A DNA stretch of 64,000 bases from Bugula neritina (GCA_964035545.1 OZ037765.1:18160698-18224697); one strand, 5' to 3'. Counted from the stretch's first letter, positions 37,801 to 57,127 are shown. A program made the numbers and translations. Notes: generated from the letters alone by a model not told the origin.

Positions 37801-40048
37801 TAGGATCAACAATTTGAACTTTTATTACTTTCAAGCAAAAACTCACTGAAATTGAAATGTTTTATCTTACCATTTTTTCTAATACAACATATTTTATGTA
37901 CTTTCAATAGCTACATTTAATTTTAATAATTGAAATGATTAAAATAGTTGTGCAACAGATTCAAATTGAGAACTCCGGGAAGTTAAACTTAGTAGGATTT
38001 TGCGTGGTTTTGCACACAATATCAGAATATATACATGCTTACTTCTAAGGAGTTGTGCTCTTAATTGTGCATTTTTTGAGAGTGTAACTCTTAAGACACG
38101 TTACTCAATCTCCTAAAAATAGCCAAGTTATATTATGAATTATAATTATATAAATTATATGCATAATATTACAATGACTATGGTCTATATGTAGCATTAT
38201 ATTGTTGACATACGTAATATTACAAACTGTGATATATAGAATTTATAGTGTCATGCTACCTGAACAGAGAAGAGCGGAGATAGGTGAGGGGGGTTAATAT
38301 AGGAGTTATAGTGCCTATACTAAAATATTTTTTATATAATCATACACAAACTGCAAGATGATCTTGCTGAAAAAGCAAACATTGATATATGCACTTGTGT
38401 ACAGCTTAAAAATGTATTTCATTATTATTTATTAAAAAGCACCATTTTAATGATGTGAAGAGAAACAAAAACATTTAGTTATTAATATTATTTGGTATTA
38501 TTTTAGACTTTATGACAATATATATATTTTTCAAATAGAAAATTATTAATTATGGTTTTGAATAATATGATAAACCATGTTTTCCACGCAATTTTTCCCA
38601 AACAAATCTATAATGCTGTGAAAGTTGGATCATTTCAAGAGGTGCGAGAACTCTTCTTTTACACATGAATAAATTGATTTTGTCATATAACTAGCTCAAT
38701 CAGCTGAGTATAAAAAAAGTTCTTTCTAGTAGTATATTTATTAAAATTTCACAAAACTATTAGCATGTCTTGCTTTAGAATAAGTATGCAGTGAAAGTGA
38801 TGCTAATATGAATGCATTATAGGATCTTAGAGTCCATATGATCAATGTTAAGAAATGGAACAAGATGTATAATGTTTAAAAAACACATCAATAGCACAGC
38901 CAGTAAATTTAAGATATAAACCAACAATCTAAAACCTGTAGAGACTTGGAGAACACATAACACATACACCTGCAATAGGGTTTGAATCTTACAAGACTGT
39001 ATTGTTAGCAATGCAAAGTCCAATTTCATTAAAACCTCGAAGCTCTTTACAAGAGCACATCCAACAAATCAGCAGCTATTAGCTTAAGAGTCGGAAGATA
39101 CAGCCAGCATTTATTGCCTTATATTTAATATGCTGTGTGTTTGTCTGCCAATATTGAGTGCAACATTGGTGAGAAAACATGAGTACGAAATGCTACTGAT
39201 ACTTGTTCTTTGGCAAGTAAAAATGGTAATCCAGCTTGTTTGGCTGAAAATTGTCCAACCTTTAGACCTGCTACTAATTCAAATAAATAATAAGCCACAA
39301 TAATTATTAGGATAAAACCAGTTTATTAAAAAGACTTGATTTCACTTACAGTAGATGTTTTCTGATAAACTCAAAGAAAAACTGCAACTGTGTGACAAAA
39401 AAAGAAGGAACTGTTACAGAGATAAGTTTTAAGCTTGACCAGTAGAAAATGATAGTCAGTATACTAAAATATTCTTGATGCTATTGCCATATCAACCATT
39501 AGTCTTCCATAGCAATTGGTTAATATAAGCATTACTAGGCTGCAGATATGAAGCCTTTCCTTACATTGTATCATACATACACTAAGAATATACACCCGAG
39601 ATTTCACTAAAATAAAATGAATGCACATAATATAAGATAGTAGATTATAAACAAAAACATAGACTGCTGCAAAATGTAAGTAGACTAGTGGTGTGCCACC
39701 TTGGCAGTGTTCCATGTTACAGTCTGTGACACACCACTTGATACAATGTCACTAGATTGTGCAAAAAATAACGAATGATTTATATACAACACAACACTAT
39801 TTCATTAACTATACAGTGCTGTCACACGCTATTGCAAAAACCAAAACCAAAATCCCTGACACCTAGTAGCAAATCTACTGATGATTCAGGAAACCCAAAC
39901 ATAGCCACAGCCAAATAACTAGCAATATGTCTGAGGTTTCAACTCAAGAGAGCTTCTCTATTCATCAACTCCTTATAATATGCTGACTGTTACAGTAGTC
40001 AGGCAGCCAAAATATATGAAACACGCAATATACACCAACATCAATGCA
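37801..40048. other. Intergenic DNA downstream of BMPR1
   Basis: AT-rich, no convincing exon on either strand. It should hold the rest of the BMPR1 3' UTR; TTTATT strings near 39110 and 39323 are possible reverse-strand polyadenylation signals. Confidence 0.5.
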
Positions 40049-40115
40049 GTACACTGTAGTACACTGTAGTACACTGTAGTACACTGTAGTACATTGTAGT
40101 ACACTGTAGTACACT
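40049..40115. repeat. 10-bp tandem repeat in the BMPR1 3' UTR
   Basis: Six copies of ACACTGTAGT (one ACATTGTAGT) plus a partial copy, starting 16 bases after the BMPR1 stop codon on the reverse strand, so almost surely in the mRNA. Confidence 0.9.
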
Positions 40116-40130
40116 AGCAATGAGATGACG

Positions 40131-43100
40131 TTAGAAGTATTCATTCTTTGAACTCAATTCATGCATCTGTATTAGGTTAGCAACTGTCTTCCTCACTCTA
40201 AGGGATGTTAACCTGGCCATTGGATTGGTAATCCAGCACTCTACCATCAACTTCACCAACACTTTCAAGTACTACAAATCACAACCAATCTTATTTCATT
40301 TAAATGCACTCTTGAACCTCCTGTTTCGAATGACTAACCTAGTTATAACATCGAATAACATAATTATCGTTAAGTCGTTTTAAACATATTAATAACAATA
40401 AATACATTAATACAAAATACTAGTGGTGAGATAAGTTTCTTAAATAACATAATAAAGGTTTTTTGTAGTTAAATAACTCAATGAAAAATAAAAATTCTTT
40501 CTACCACACAGGGTGAAAAATGCAGTTTTGGAACTGTAACTTGGGCTGTAGATTATCATCAATGTAGTTTTGATAGAGTTTAACATTGACAGCATGAATT
40601 TTCTCAAAAATATTATTGAATGTATTTAAATACATCAAATCAATGCAAAATTTGCTATTTAAATTTCAGGTCTATATAGTTACGGTAATTTCAAACTAAA
40701 TAAATTTTAGTGGCCAAAACTGATTTAACCCGAGTGTAATAAGGGAGATAATAAGAACTCACATCATCAGAATGCCACTTGTTAGAAATGTGGGGGCGGA
40801 TATTTCTGTCATACACCACAGACTTCATCTCCTCAAAGCTAGGGTCGTTTGAGACCTGATCATAATATGGAATTTGGTAATCTTCAGCCCTTCCTACAAA
40901 ATATCCAAACTCAGCATAAGTATTCCTACACTGACCCAGTCAATATATAGAGTCCACAAGTAGAACATATTGGTTACAGGTGTATTATATAAGTGTGAGA
41001 CAACATGCGATTCCTTCCATGAAGTTACATATCATATGAGTTACTCTATAAATGTACATACCGTGTGAGTCACTCTATAAAAGTACATACCATGTGACTT
41101 TCTCTATAAAGGTACGTACCATGTGTCAATGTCCGTCTCGTAATTTCCCAGAGTGCCAGTCCAAAGGAGTACATGTCAGCTTGTCTGAAAGCATCGAAGT
41201 TCTTGCAATTGATTGTTTCAGCAAGAACCTCCGGTGCCATGTAGCGTTTTGTACCTTGCCTGGTATTCGGTGCAATATCCACCTCATTCTTATCACTGCA
41301 AAACAGAACAATATTACCTGCTGCTAAACTGTGAAAACAGGTGATGCATTATCCATGAACTACTGTAATTACACACCAACAATGATGTCCTCCTATGTGA
41401 ACCATTTCCTTAACATAAAATTATATATAAATTTAAAGTGTAGCTTTAGTTTGTAATTGTCTGTCGCCATTCCAGACCCGTAGTACACACCTATCGTATT
41501 TTACAGCCAAACCAAGATCAGCGATGCAGCAAGTCCCATTCCGTTTTACTAGAATATTCTTTGTCTTTATATCTCTGTGAGCCATTGCAGGCTTCCCTAC
41601 AATACACAATATCCATATATATTCATATATTGCTAAAATTACTTGGGGGCTCTTTAAGAAACAGCTTAAAAGTGGGCAAACAATGAAATAATTAAAACAT
41701 TGGTCTACTTGAACGCAAGTGATGGGCTCAAATTTTGGCAGGGCCATTGGTGATGTCAGCAAACACATCAGCTCCTGCGTTACAACAACACTACATGGTA
41801 AGAGGCACAGCCTTTAGTCTGTTTCACACCATCAGCAATGGTCAAACTGATATTTTAAAACAGGCAAAGCATTTGTTGATGAATCATAGGTCAGCAGCTA
41901 AACAAGTTATCAAGAAACAAGGTATATCAACTAGTTGAAATGACTTGATACTATAATTTTTAAGGTTTATCTCAAGTGTATACAAAAACAATGTTTTCTA
42001 GTGTACTTTTTATTGATGACATTCAGCTTTTCTTTCGTAATAAAACAACTAGGTAAATGACATACAAGCATTATCGCCAAGGAAATGGAAAAAAGCTGAG
42101 ATGTCAATATACCAAAAATTGCACAGCTCTCACCTTGAGTACCGTGTATTTCTGTATGTAGGTGGCAGAGTCCATTGATGATAGATGAGACAACTCTCAA
42201 CATCTCTGATGGTGTGAGGACTTTAGTCTGTAGGTAGTCATGTAGGGATCCATTCTCGTGAAACTCACTGATGAGAAAGAGTTGTGTCCACGATCCAGTA
42301 CCTTTGATATCAGCCGCTATGAAACCTGGGAAAGATAGCAAATAGCAGTCAGAAAAATAGAAAACCAACTCCCTTGGTTCCAGCCTCCACTATGAAGGCT
42401 TGGCAAGTGTAAGATTATACAATTTCCCTTTTAATAAGCACCCTAGTTTAGTTGTAATAAAAAATGCAAACCTGGCAGGCTTTATAGATTCTGTGCTATA
42501 AATATGAGCAGGCTCCATATCATATTACAGATTTAATGAAAACAAGATCGAGTTTGCATGAGTACCATGGAAGAGAGTAGAATATACAATAATAGAGACG
42601 ATAACTACAATATTGGTATATTCTAGTTTAGAAGAACAAAACATTCAATGTATAATGATATTATCAATATTATAAAACTACTTAGATAAATTGTGCAATT
42701 TTGTAGCCTATAGAAGAAATATTCAACTTGTTTAGTAACTCTCTAGAGTATATAATCAGCTAATGTTATCCTATAGGTAATTACTGATCCTGTAGGTGGT
42801 TTAAAAATGATACGATTTGCTAAGCTGAGTCGATATAGAGATGAAGACAGCACATTTCAACTAAGAACAATATAAAACAACAACACTTTGAACATGCAAC
42901 GAGTAGTGCCGCTCTTACCATGTGAAAACTGAAGAAGTTGAAGATCCACGCTAGAGAATTGAAAAATGTAACTTAGATGAGGCCACGTAGTGTTGGTAAA
43001 CATTATTGCTTATTGACAGTCAAAGTGCTGACCAGTTAACTTTATATAGTATTAAAACAGGCAGAAATAGCTTGGCTATCAGCTAAATAGAGTTTAGGGT

Positions 43101-46100
43101 TGTGTGCCCACAAAATTTGGTTATAGAATAAACTTTGTGCTAAGATAGTTTCCATAAAATATGGGCTAATTTGCTGAAAAATGTTGCAGTTGAGCTCAGT
43201 GCTTATACTACTGATTATTTCAAACTTTTACTACATGTTAGGTTTAGCTGCTGCAACACATAGATTGATCAGCCTAGGATGGTTTAAAATTTTTAAACAT
43301 AGGTTATAAATGCAGCAGTGAAAAAATATATAAAGTTGTGCTGCTAAAGATATTAATCGAATATTACTACCAACTATTGAAGTATTGAGCATGATAAAAT
43401 TAAAACAGCAAGCTTTCAAAAACGCAGCAAGACGAATCACAATTTATAGAGGGCAATAAAACTATTGATATAAAATCCACTCTAGAGCATAAGCTGTTTT
43501 ATAATAGTAACAAGTTATCATTACTATTGCTATGGTAACTCTTGCATTATTGTCCTTTGATAGTCAAGTATAATTATGACCCAAATATAAAGCATTTCAA
43601 TTTTGGTTCATTCTAAGTTCAAACTGATTAGTACCAGTATGAATATCTATATTACAGTTATATAGTGAAATAAAAATCGTTTACCATCTGAAAGTGATTA
43701 GTGCCTGCAAGCAATACTAATAAGAGAAATAAAGCTATATATGCCAGAAGTTTGAGATGGCTATATTTCTGCTAATTATTTTTTCCACCAGATCGCATCA
43801 TCACAATCAGGTTGCCCAACCTAATGAACTCATTGGAGACGCAAGTGAACAAAATATTCTAAAAAAATCACTTTGGTTGGGTATGCAACTCTAAAGCATA
43901 ATTCAAGTTGCAGCCAAGATATTTCTTTAGGTTTTAATGCTATATAATGTAACTTGTTAGCTCTTTTTTTAAAGTAGGAAAATTACTGAAAGCCAAATAT
44001 ATCAAACTTAGGTTTTGTAGATGGTATTGCTAAATTTTCCATGAAGGAGAAAGTAATAGAGTTCAGATATAGGACCATAGCAGAGTTCAATTTAATAACT
44101 TGTAAAGAACAGCAGATAAATTAATTATTTGCCTTACCGAGAATGTTTTCGTGTCTCAAAAGAACAGTTTGATAGAGTTCCGTCTCTCTAAACCAGCTGG
44201 CTTCCTCAGTTGTGAAGAACACTTTCACCGCCACATCCTCTCCTCTCCATTTGGCTTTCCACACTTCCCCATACCTACCTTTCCCAACACTTTGCACCAA
44301 CGATATCTGCTTAGCAATGGTCCTTTGCACCTACAAATATGTTATTAAGGTATCACCCTATTAACTTTGCAACATCAAAGTACCTAATAATTACAGTTAA
44401 AGATAATTATCATTGCAAACTATTAAATGATTTATGGAGAGCTTATTCTAAGAAGAGTCATCAGAGCATTACAAACTGTTTAAGCAAAAATGCCATTCTG
44501 CAGGTATATATGCAGTTTTCTACTGAGCTAGCTACAAAGTCTATTGAAAATTACTTCAACTAATGTTAATTTCAAATGCTTTGATCCTAGAAAGAGTAAC
44601 TTAGGTATAGTCTATTTAGCTAAGATGTCATTAAACACAGTACACTAACCAGTAGTGGCAACCCGGAGCCGGAGCCAGATGATTGTTCCAATAATTCCTG
44701 CAGAGATTCATCTTCTGGAATAAAAGCTTCTCCCTCAGAACCCCATCTTGATTTGCTTCGTCTGATTCTGCATGTATAAAAACTGTTATAATTATCGAGC
44801 AATGGTGGTCATGAACATGCGTGCAAGCATCGAATGGATTTAACAGCAAAGGAAAGTCCAGTTCCAAAGTGGATATGTACAAGGATATCGCACCAAGACG
44901 GACACTTACAAATAGAATTAAAAACCAGTGCATATAAAAATATTTTATTAGAGAAGCAATCTGAAGTTGAACCAATTAAATGTTGATCTAGCAATAAAGA
45001 CTTAAATGATAAATACAAAACAAATATCGGAATTATGGGTGAATTTTTTAGTAGTTTGCCGACTTTCCTTACTATGCCACAAACTTACCTACATTTAAAA
45101 CTTTTGTGGCAAAAAAAGTTATATAACTTATGCACATTCAGGAGTTCTAGTCTACATATATATAATAGTTAGTATGTAGTCATTCTGGTTAATATTGACC
45201 ATGGCTTACCTCACAATTACAGCAATGAGAATGGCTCCAACAATAAAAAATAGGCTGATGCATGCAATTAAAATAATGATCTGAGTAGTTTGTTCAGCTG
45301 ACATATGTTCTTTCTGACCTAAAATATAAAATAGCAGCAGTAGTGACCACTGGTGTTTCAAAATAAGTCTACAGCAATAATAATGGTCACAGAAATAAAT
45401 ACAAACTTGCCCACCTTCTCAAGACTAAAATGAGCTTTCATTACCAGAAATAAAAATTTCGGTAGCTTGCAAAAATACTGATAATATTATGAGTATTTTG
45501 CTTTCACCTGTAAACACATCAAATGAATTTAAGATGCCAGCAGACTAAGACAATTTAACAACTAAACTTACCAGTTGGTGTAGTGGAGTAGAAAATGAAC
45601 TTCGGTCTGAGATGCCTGTTACAGTAGTCGGTCTCATCACAACACCCAATAGTCATCTCCTCTACAGGAGCCTTGTCAGCATTACACTGTATATTACATA
45701 GCAAGAATTAGGTGCATGTGCACAGTGGCAAACTGCATACAAACAACATAAATTACAAAGTTATCTTGTCTATAAAATACATGTATGTAAATGAGAAACT
45801 AACCGCAAAGCTAGTTCCGGCCTCTGGAAATGTGCAGCCATAGTGAAAACTATACTCGGATCTACCATCATCCAGCTCATGCGTTTCAATATGTGTGTAG
45901 CACTGAGTACCCTCTTCAGCTTCACATGTCTTGTTCAGGGCAGGATTATCCAGACATGGCAGAGTGTTACAGAAACATTTTACAGAATTGACTGAAAAAA
46001 GATTCAATTATTTAGTTTTTAATAAGCTACTACAAAATCTCACAATTTTCACTGGAATAACAAGGCAAAAATAATATAGCTGCAAAAGTTTAAATGCTGA

Positions 46101-47614
46101 TTTTCAGGAGCTAGATATTAAAAAATAACCAAACTCCCCCCCCCCCCCGCCACCCTGCCAGTAAGCTATAGTAACTATAACTTGTAAGCATGTATTTGTT
46201 TAATTGAAAAAATGTATAAATGTAGGAGTATTGTGAATTTTTATTTATTGTTAAAAAAGCGGCTAAAGTACTGGCATAGCAGCGTTGTTGGTTTGTGTAC
46301 TGTTTTTATGAATGATTCCTTACATAATCCAATTGTTTATATTACCATAGTGTTTGCATCTTATGGTCTGTGAAGTAATAGTAAAAAGTGTCTCTTTGTA
46401 TTTTTCCTTCGTATGATGAAATATTGTATAATTGAGTGACTATTATTGAAACATTTACACAAATTATAAATCTTTTGAGTTAAAATTAAACAACAAAATC
46501 CATTCCCACTAATGCAAACTATTCCATCACACCACAATTTCCTACGTGCAGCTAATCTGGCTAGTCAAGATTATGAGCATGATGATCATGAAGACCATAG
46601 AGTACCACTTATTAAATAACTATCATTAATTATGAATATAATTCGACAATATGCAATAATTATAATTTAATTTAATTTATATCGTATAATTAGCAGTCTA
46701 ATAGTATAAATTTCCAGCATATATTAATTTTAAATTTAGTATACAAAATTCAAATGAAAATAAACTTCACAGTGATCTTGAATCAACAAGTTAAACTTAT
46801 ACTACTAGTAATACTATAACTATTACTAGTAATTGTAGTTGTACTGTAAGCGCAACACTAACAGTAACTGTGTCTGTTGCAGTTGTAAATTATCACTTTG
46901 ACTATCAGCATCAGTATCACTGACACTATGACTAAAAATAGAATTATGTACTAGCAGCTTAATTTTAACTTCTAAATTCAAGTATCAGTATGAATAAATC
47001 TAATGCTATAAATTAAAATATAAGACCAAGAGCAAGAGTAAGACTCTAAAAGACAAAGTGAGAGTTAGAATACGAGTAACTGTAAGCACTAAGATACTAA
47101 AAGTAACACTAGCACCAACAGACGAACAGTAACTTCAAAGTTCAAGTATATTTATAACTTGAGTTATAACTTATAAGTTATAAGGTTAAGTTTGAGCTAT
47201 ACTTATAATATTATTTCCAACTAACTCCTAGCGACAGGATCAGCGTGGGTACAAAACTAGAAGTAAGAGTTAGAGTAAGTTAAAGTTAATAAAACTAAAA
47301 GTTAAAGCGTTCCAAGTTGAAGCTCTTATACTTACAGTTATTTGGAGTTGGTAGTTGAACTCTAAATGTCAAAAACAATTTTGTTAAAATGAAATACGCA
47401 ATTGAAAATAAACAAAAAGAAACTTACCAAACTGATAATTTGAATTTGGAGTATAACTAAACAGTAAAATTGATATGAACAATAGCATTTTCGGTGGATA
47501 CCATAGCCATAGGCTCATCGCCATTTTTGTTGATGAACTAATTGATGTTTCTGACGCCAAGAAGTCTGCTAGAATAATGAAACAACAACTCCCTATCAAA
47601 ACGACATGTCGCAT
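40131..47614 (-). CDS. BMPR1: BMP receptor type I (ALK3/6-like) serine/threonine kinase
   Basis: Plasma-membrane receptor kinase for BMP ligands that phosphorylates SMAD1/5. Eleven exons in phase: 47428-47614, 45804-45991, 45572-45686, 45210-45318, 44650-44767, 44138-44330, 42134-42325, 41491-41596, 41120-41295, 40763-40893 and 40131-40271; 551 residues from the longest start. Signal peptide near [13 protein letters not shown]. The ectodomain has the CCDETDYCN box (CCX4-5CN). One transmembrane helix ([18 protein letters not shown]). The GS box is [20 protein letters not shown]. Kinase: [27 protein letters not shown] and GTKRYMAPE. The L45 loop [12 protein letters not shown] and the NEVDI segment point to BMPR1 rather than TGFBR1 or ACVR1. 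The exact start is uncertain: in-frame ATGs also lie at 47524, 47518 and 47488, the last placing the hydrophobic core best. The C-terminus ends SSKNEYF, more divergent than usual. Confidence 0.95.
41690..41800 (+). mobile_element. Probable degenerate SINE fragment in a BMPR1 intron
   Basis: GATGGGCTCAAATTTTGGC and GGCCATTGGTGATGTCAGC align loosely with the B-box and body of the SINE at 9431 (GGGTTTGAACCCG and GGCCATTAGTGATGTTAGG). Highly diverged. Confidence 0.45.
46138..46149. repeat. Poly-C run
   Basis: A homopolymer of about a dozen C residues in the first BMPR1 intron. A matching poly-G run of 12 lies at 17770-17781 in a PIKfyve intron. Length is likely unstable. Confidence 0.85.
46790..47330. 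repeat. Degenerate TAN-triplet block 3
   Basis: ACTACTAGTAATACTATAAC-type DNA grading into AGAGTAAGACT/AAGTTATAAC motifs, within the first intron of BMPR1. Confidence 0.6.
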
Positions 47615-48480
47615 AAAAGCGCTATAGCAATAATAGTTACTAAACCCAAGGGGGGCAATTCCATTTTACAGAAGTGTTCTGAATTTAGAAAATATAACTC
47701 TGCAATCCAAGGTTATGATAATAATGATATAGCTCTAACTTATAATAACATTATAATGGTAAGTAAGGGAATTTTAACAACAAAGTTGAACACAAGTTAA
47801 TTGTATGCAAAAGTATATGAGCAGATCTAGAATCTGTTTTGACATTTAATAGTAGCTTTTACTACCATTTAGAAGTATTGTAAAATAAGGCTTTTATTGT
47901 CGGTTTGAGGGGCAAAATTTGCATATAGTTTTCACAATAATATCGATTATTTCACTTTTTTCAGTAAAATAATAAGATACTGTTTCTCATGATTAAAACC
48001 ATCTAATGCCAGTGTTAATCAACATTTATCAAATTTTTAAAAAAGCGCATGTTTTAGCTAAGCTTACAAGTTTCTTGATTAACTTTCATCTACAATACAT
48101 AATTATTTCTATTGCTGCAACTAGTCATAAGATGTATTCACCTAATCGTTGAAAAAATCCGAAGAAATTCTATTCCAACATAAAATATAATTTTTATACA
48201 ACCTCAATTCAATTTCGAATGAAATATTTCAGTCATAGGGGTAAATAGCAAATATGACACATAATTTTTGTATTAATAATATAAATTTATAATCATGTGC
48301 AAAATCAAGTTGTTGTATGAAGTAATAAATTGTTTTTTGTTATAAAATGATGCTGGCATGACATACTGCAGAGTATTTCTAAACTAAGTTGAAGAGGTTC
48401 TGAAAATGAAAGTTAATTAGACCTTTCAGCAAAATTTTACTCACATGCAGTTTTAATGATATAGACTAGAGTATAGTTTT
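47615..48480. other. BMPR1 upstream region
   Basis: Presumed promoter and 5' UTR of BMPR1 (reverse strand). AT-rich. A 64-codon plus-strand frame at 47606-47800 overlaps the BMPR1 start region and has no family features. Nothing else was seen. Confidence 0.45.
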
Positions 48481-48502
48481 GATGATATACATGGTACTCT
48501 GT

Positions 48503-48549
48503 TCTGTGCTGATGAGGGGACAAACCCCGAAACAGCTGTTGTCCACAGG
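48503..48549 (+). ncRNA. Type I hammerhead ribozyme, canonical copy
   Basis: All core elements are present in order. Stem I 5' strand CTGTG (48504-48508), CTGATGA (48509-48515), stem II GGGG/ACAAA/CCCC (48516-48528), GAAA (48529-48532), short helix III (A-C-A-G with loop CTG, closing T-T-G-T), then GTC with predicted cleavage after C48543. The stem I 3' strand CACAG (48544-48548) pairs perfectly with CTGTG. The tiny helix III resembles the minimal hammerheads known from Penelope-like elements and metazoan retrozymes, which usually cleave as dimers. Confidence 0.85.
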
Positions 48550-48731
48550 TTAAGATATAATGCTCTCACTTAATGCTAAGCAAAGACATTCAGTGATTGA
48601 GCTCTCTCACCATGGTCACAAACTCAAGCTGCTAGCATTTTGCAAAGCTCGTGACTCCTAGGTGACCCCTAGGGTCACTTGAGCACTCTGGCTTGAGTTC
48701 ACACACCTTTCAAATATGCTTTAGTAGAAAC

Positions 48732-50562
<1,831 letters not shown>

Positions 50563-50617
<55 letters not shown>

Positions 50618-50647
50618 CCTACCTACCTACCTACCTACCTACCTACT
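50563..50647. repeat. (TA)n followed by (CCTA)n
   Basis: About 27 TA dinucleotides (to 50616), then seven CCTA tetranucleotides. Together with the GT tract, this gives three different microsatellites at the borders of one repeat unit. Confidence 0.95.
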
Positions 50648-50770
50648 GTGTAAATATACTATATGCATTATTGACGTGTTTTTGTGCAGTGCCTTTTTAA
50701 ATTCAGGCAGTGAGTAAATACTGACTTTTATGCTGCCTATATTTGACAGAACAGAAAAACACTGACATAC

Positions 50771-51007
50771 CAGTCGCATCTGAAGACATCAGGCTGTGTT
50801 TCCTTAAACCTATAATCAAGTATTATTCGATCACTGTGCATACACAAATCAATGAGTAATGAAGTATCATCAATTGCTGTTTTGTTACCAAAAATTTGTT
50901 CAGATGCAAAGATGTAGCTGGAATATTTAGTGTTTGATGCAGCATTTAGGTCTGCATGAAACTTGACAGCTTTTTTATTGTCAAACAATTTTCCATACTT
51001 CAAAGCC
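50771..51007 (-). CDS. Orphan internal exon of an unrecognised gene
   Basis: A 237-bp open segment bounded by a good acceptor (T-rich tract, TTAGCAG) and donor (TG|GTATGTCAG). It encodes 78 full codons including AVKFHADLNAASNTKYSSY, DDTSLLIDLCMHSDRIILD and ETQPDVFRCDW. Amino-acid use looks like real protein, not AT-rich noise. I found no matching neighbouring exons and do not know the family. It could be a pseudogene fragment or an exon of a small gene between BMPR1 and GDH. Confidence 0.4.
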
Positions 51008-53505
51008 CTGCTAACAAAAGATACAATTTTACAAGCATAAATTCCAAAAGTTGAAACTTGCGTGAGAATTTATGAAGTTTCTGTCAACTACCAGTTTATT
51101 AAATTTATATGGGTACAGCATATATAGCAAGATTTATTGCTGAGTGGTGTTATGTATTAGCTGTAACCAAAATGACATAGGCAAACAAAAACACTGGCTA
51201 CAACCTAGATTGAGCAACTTTTTTAAGGAAGATAATTCTACGCTGTAGCTCACTAATGAAATTATATGGCCAAGTTATTAGGTCATGCGTAGAATTGATT
51301 GACTTCCTTCAAGTATGTAGCTAAAGCAAGAAATTAGTAAATGTATATTTTTGAAATTGTATACTAGGCTGAATGTTAATATAACTTATAAGCATTACAT
51401 AAAAATATGTAATGAAAATGAGCGTGTTAAATTACTTCAAGATGTGATTATGGATATGTACTATGTACGATATTATAGTGATGCACTAGTTTTCACAGAG
51501 ATATAGTCTTTATTATATGTACTTAATAAAAAGTAGTGATAGTAGCAGATATTATTGGAAAACCTGTTTATAGTCTTGCAATCTGCAAAAAACATATAAA
51601 CAGCACCATGGCTTGATTTGAACTGGTATTAGAACACTTCCATAATTCAGGTGGTAGTTTTATACAAATAGTTATTTGGTAAAATTCTTCAATACAGAAT
51701 TATCTTTCCTAATTATTATATGGGGCCATAACACATTCACGAGTTAGCAATGAAACGCTACTAATAACTAATGGGCGTGCAATTATAGTAAAGCAAATAT
51801 TCGGACTATTGTTGTTGCAACTCATGAAAATCTGCATAATGATAAGTCATGATTTTAATTTTTACTTGGATTTTAGAGTGAACAATTGTGAATTTGACCG
51901 CCCATACTCGTAGAAATTTGCACTGGGCTTTATAGTGTGATAATCATAAAAGTAAAATTACATTTATTAAACAGTAATACTACTTAATAGTACTACTACT
52001 CTACTACTAGTACTACTACTACTACTACTACTACTAGTACTAGTACTACTACTATTACTAGTACTACTACTACTAGTACTAGACCTAGTACTAGTGTCTA
52101 TTCACTATTGACTATTGTCGTACAGTTACTGTTAGTGTTACACTTACTGTCTAGTACTAGTACTAGAGTAGTAGTAGTAGTACAAGTAATACTAATAGTA
52201 TCACTATTACTATTACTATTAGTATTAGTATTACTCTATTAGTATCACTATCAGTAACTGTAAAGCGTAAGCGTAGTAACTATCAGTATTACTATTACTA
52301 TTAGTATTAGTCTATTACTATTACCATTAGTAAGACTAAGTTTAAGTTAATAAGTAGTTAACTTAATAGTAATACATTAGATTAATACTTGTTGTTAAAC
52401 TTAATGTTATAGTTACTTTTACTAAATCTAATAGTAATACTAATACCAGTACTTATGGTAATAGTTATACTAAAATTAAGATTAAGTTAATTTAACTTAC
52501 AGTTACTCATACTCATACTGATAGTGATACTGTAAGACTAAGTGCAAGTCACAAGTGTAGACGGTAAAGTGTTAATTGTAAAATTTGTAAAAGAAAATTG
52601 GTGAAAGTATTGTACTTGTAGTATTTACAGTTCTAATTATGAATTTATCAATATAATTGTTTATGTTCAGGTATTTATTAATAAGGGATATCGCATTGAC
52701 TTGGTGTAATCTTTAGAGAGTTGATGTGATTCAGTTGATTAAGATGTTTGTAAGGTATAGCACATGTTGTGCTAGGCTGGTGGCTCATTTCCTGCATATA
52801 TTAATTGCGGTGCATTTACTTGAATTATTAAAAATTTCTTCTGAACTGTTTTTAAACACCCTAAAACATTCATGTTTGTTTAAGGAACCCCTGATTTTGC
52901 TGAACAGTTTTTGTTTTTTTCTATTTAATTTTGTATAGTTATTTAATTAAAAGCATGCTCTATAAATATTGCAGATACTCATTAATAGGCTTACTAATAA
53001 ATTTCGAGTTTAACTCATTCAAGTTGAAAAAGTTAATAATTTAATTATGCTAGTTACTCTTAGTCTTCAAATGCCTGCTTATTACAGTCATTAAACGTTG
53101 TAATTGTTAATTATTTTTTGTAAATAAGTTTCGATATAATTAATTTTTTGTCAGCTCTGATATGAAATATGATTAGTTACTGTCTATAGAAACTAATTTT
53201 AAAATAAATTTTTCATATCATTTTCATTTGAATTTTATATTACTAATGTTTTCAGTTTGTTAGTCATGATCTTCATTGCTTAGAATGCTTATAATGGAGT
53301 TGTGTGGTGTTAATTTTGTTTTGTAATTCACAATAATAAAGATGAATCAATGCTTCAATGTGTTATGTATTGGCACTTTACTGTATGATTTATCATACTG
53401 GCACTTTAATATATTTGGACATGTTCGTAGTGGAATTTATAGATTATTATTAAAATGTTGCATTTTATCAATTAAGTTGATTGTTGTGGTTAATTTTAGA
53501 TAGAT
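51008..53505. other. Intergenic region upstream of GDH
   Basis: AT-rich, no convincing exon. It includes TAN-triplet block 4 and, near its right end, the presumed GDH promoter. A TTTTAG acceptor-like site about 10 bases before the GDH ATG suggests a spliced 5' UTR. Confidence 0.5.
51960..52560. repeat. Degenerate TAN-triplet block 4
   Basis: Begins with ACTACTACTAGTACTAGTAC-type runs and passes into TATTACTATTAGTATTAGTC, with many CTAGTACTAG palindromes. The clearest of the five blocks. Confidence 0.8.
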
Positions 53506-56972
<3,467 letters not shown>

Positions 56973-57121
56973 GCAACTCAATCTCGTTTTCAATTCACCA
57001 GGAATTCTCATCACTACTAGCTGCCAGGTTTTTGGTGCAAATATTAACATATTGACAAGTTTTATTTGTTTTTGAGATTGCACTTCAGGTGTTTTTGCCA
57101 ATTATTTTTGCTTTACTTTAT

Positions 57122-57127
57122 AATAAA
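57122..57127 (+). terminator. GDH polyadenylation signal
   Basis: AATAAA about 150 bases after the expected GDH stop codon. Confidence 0.6.
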
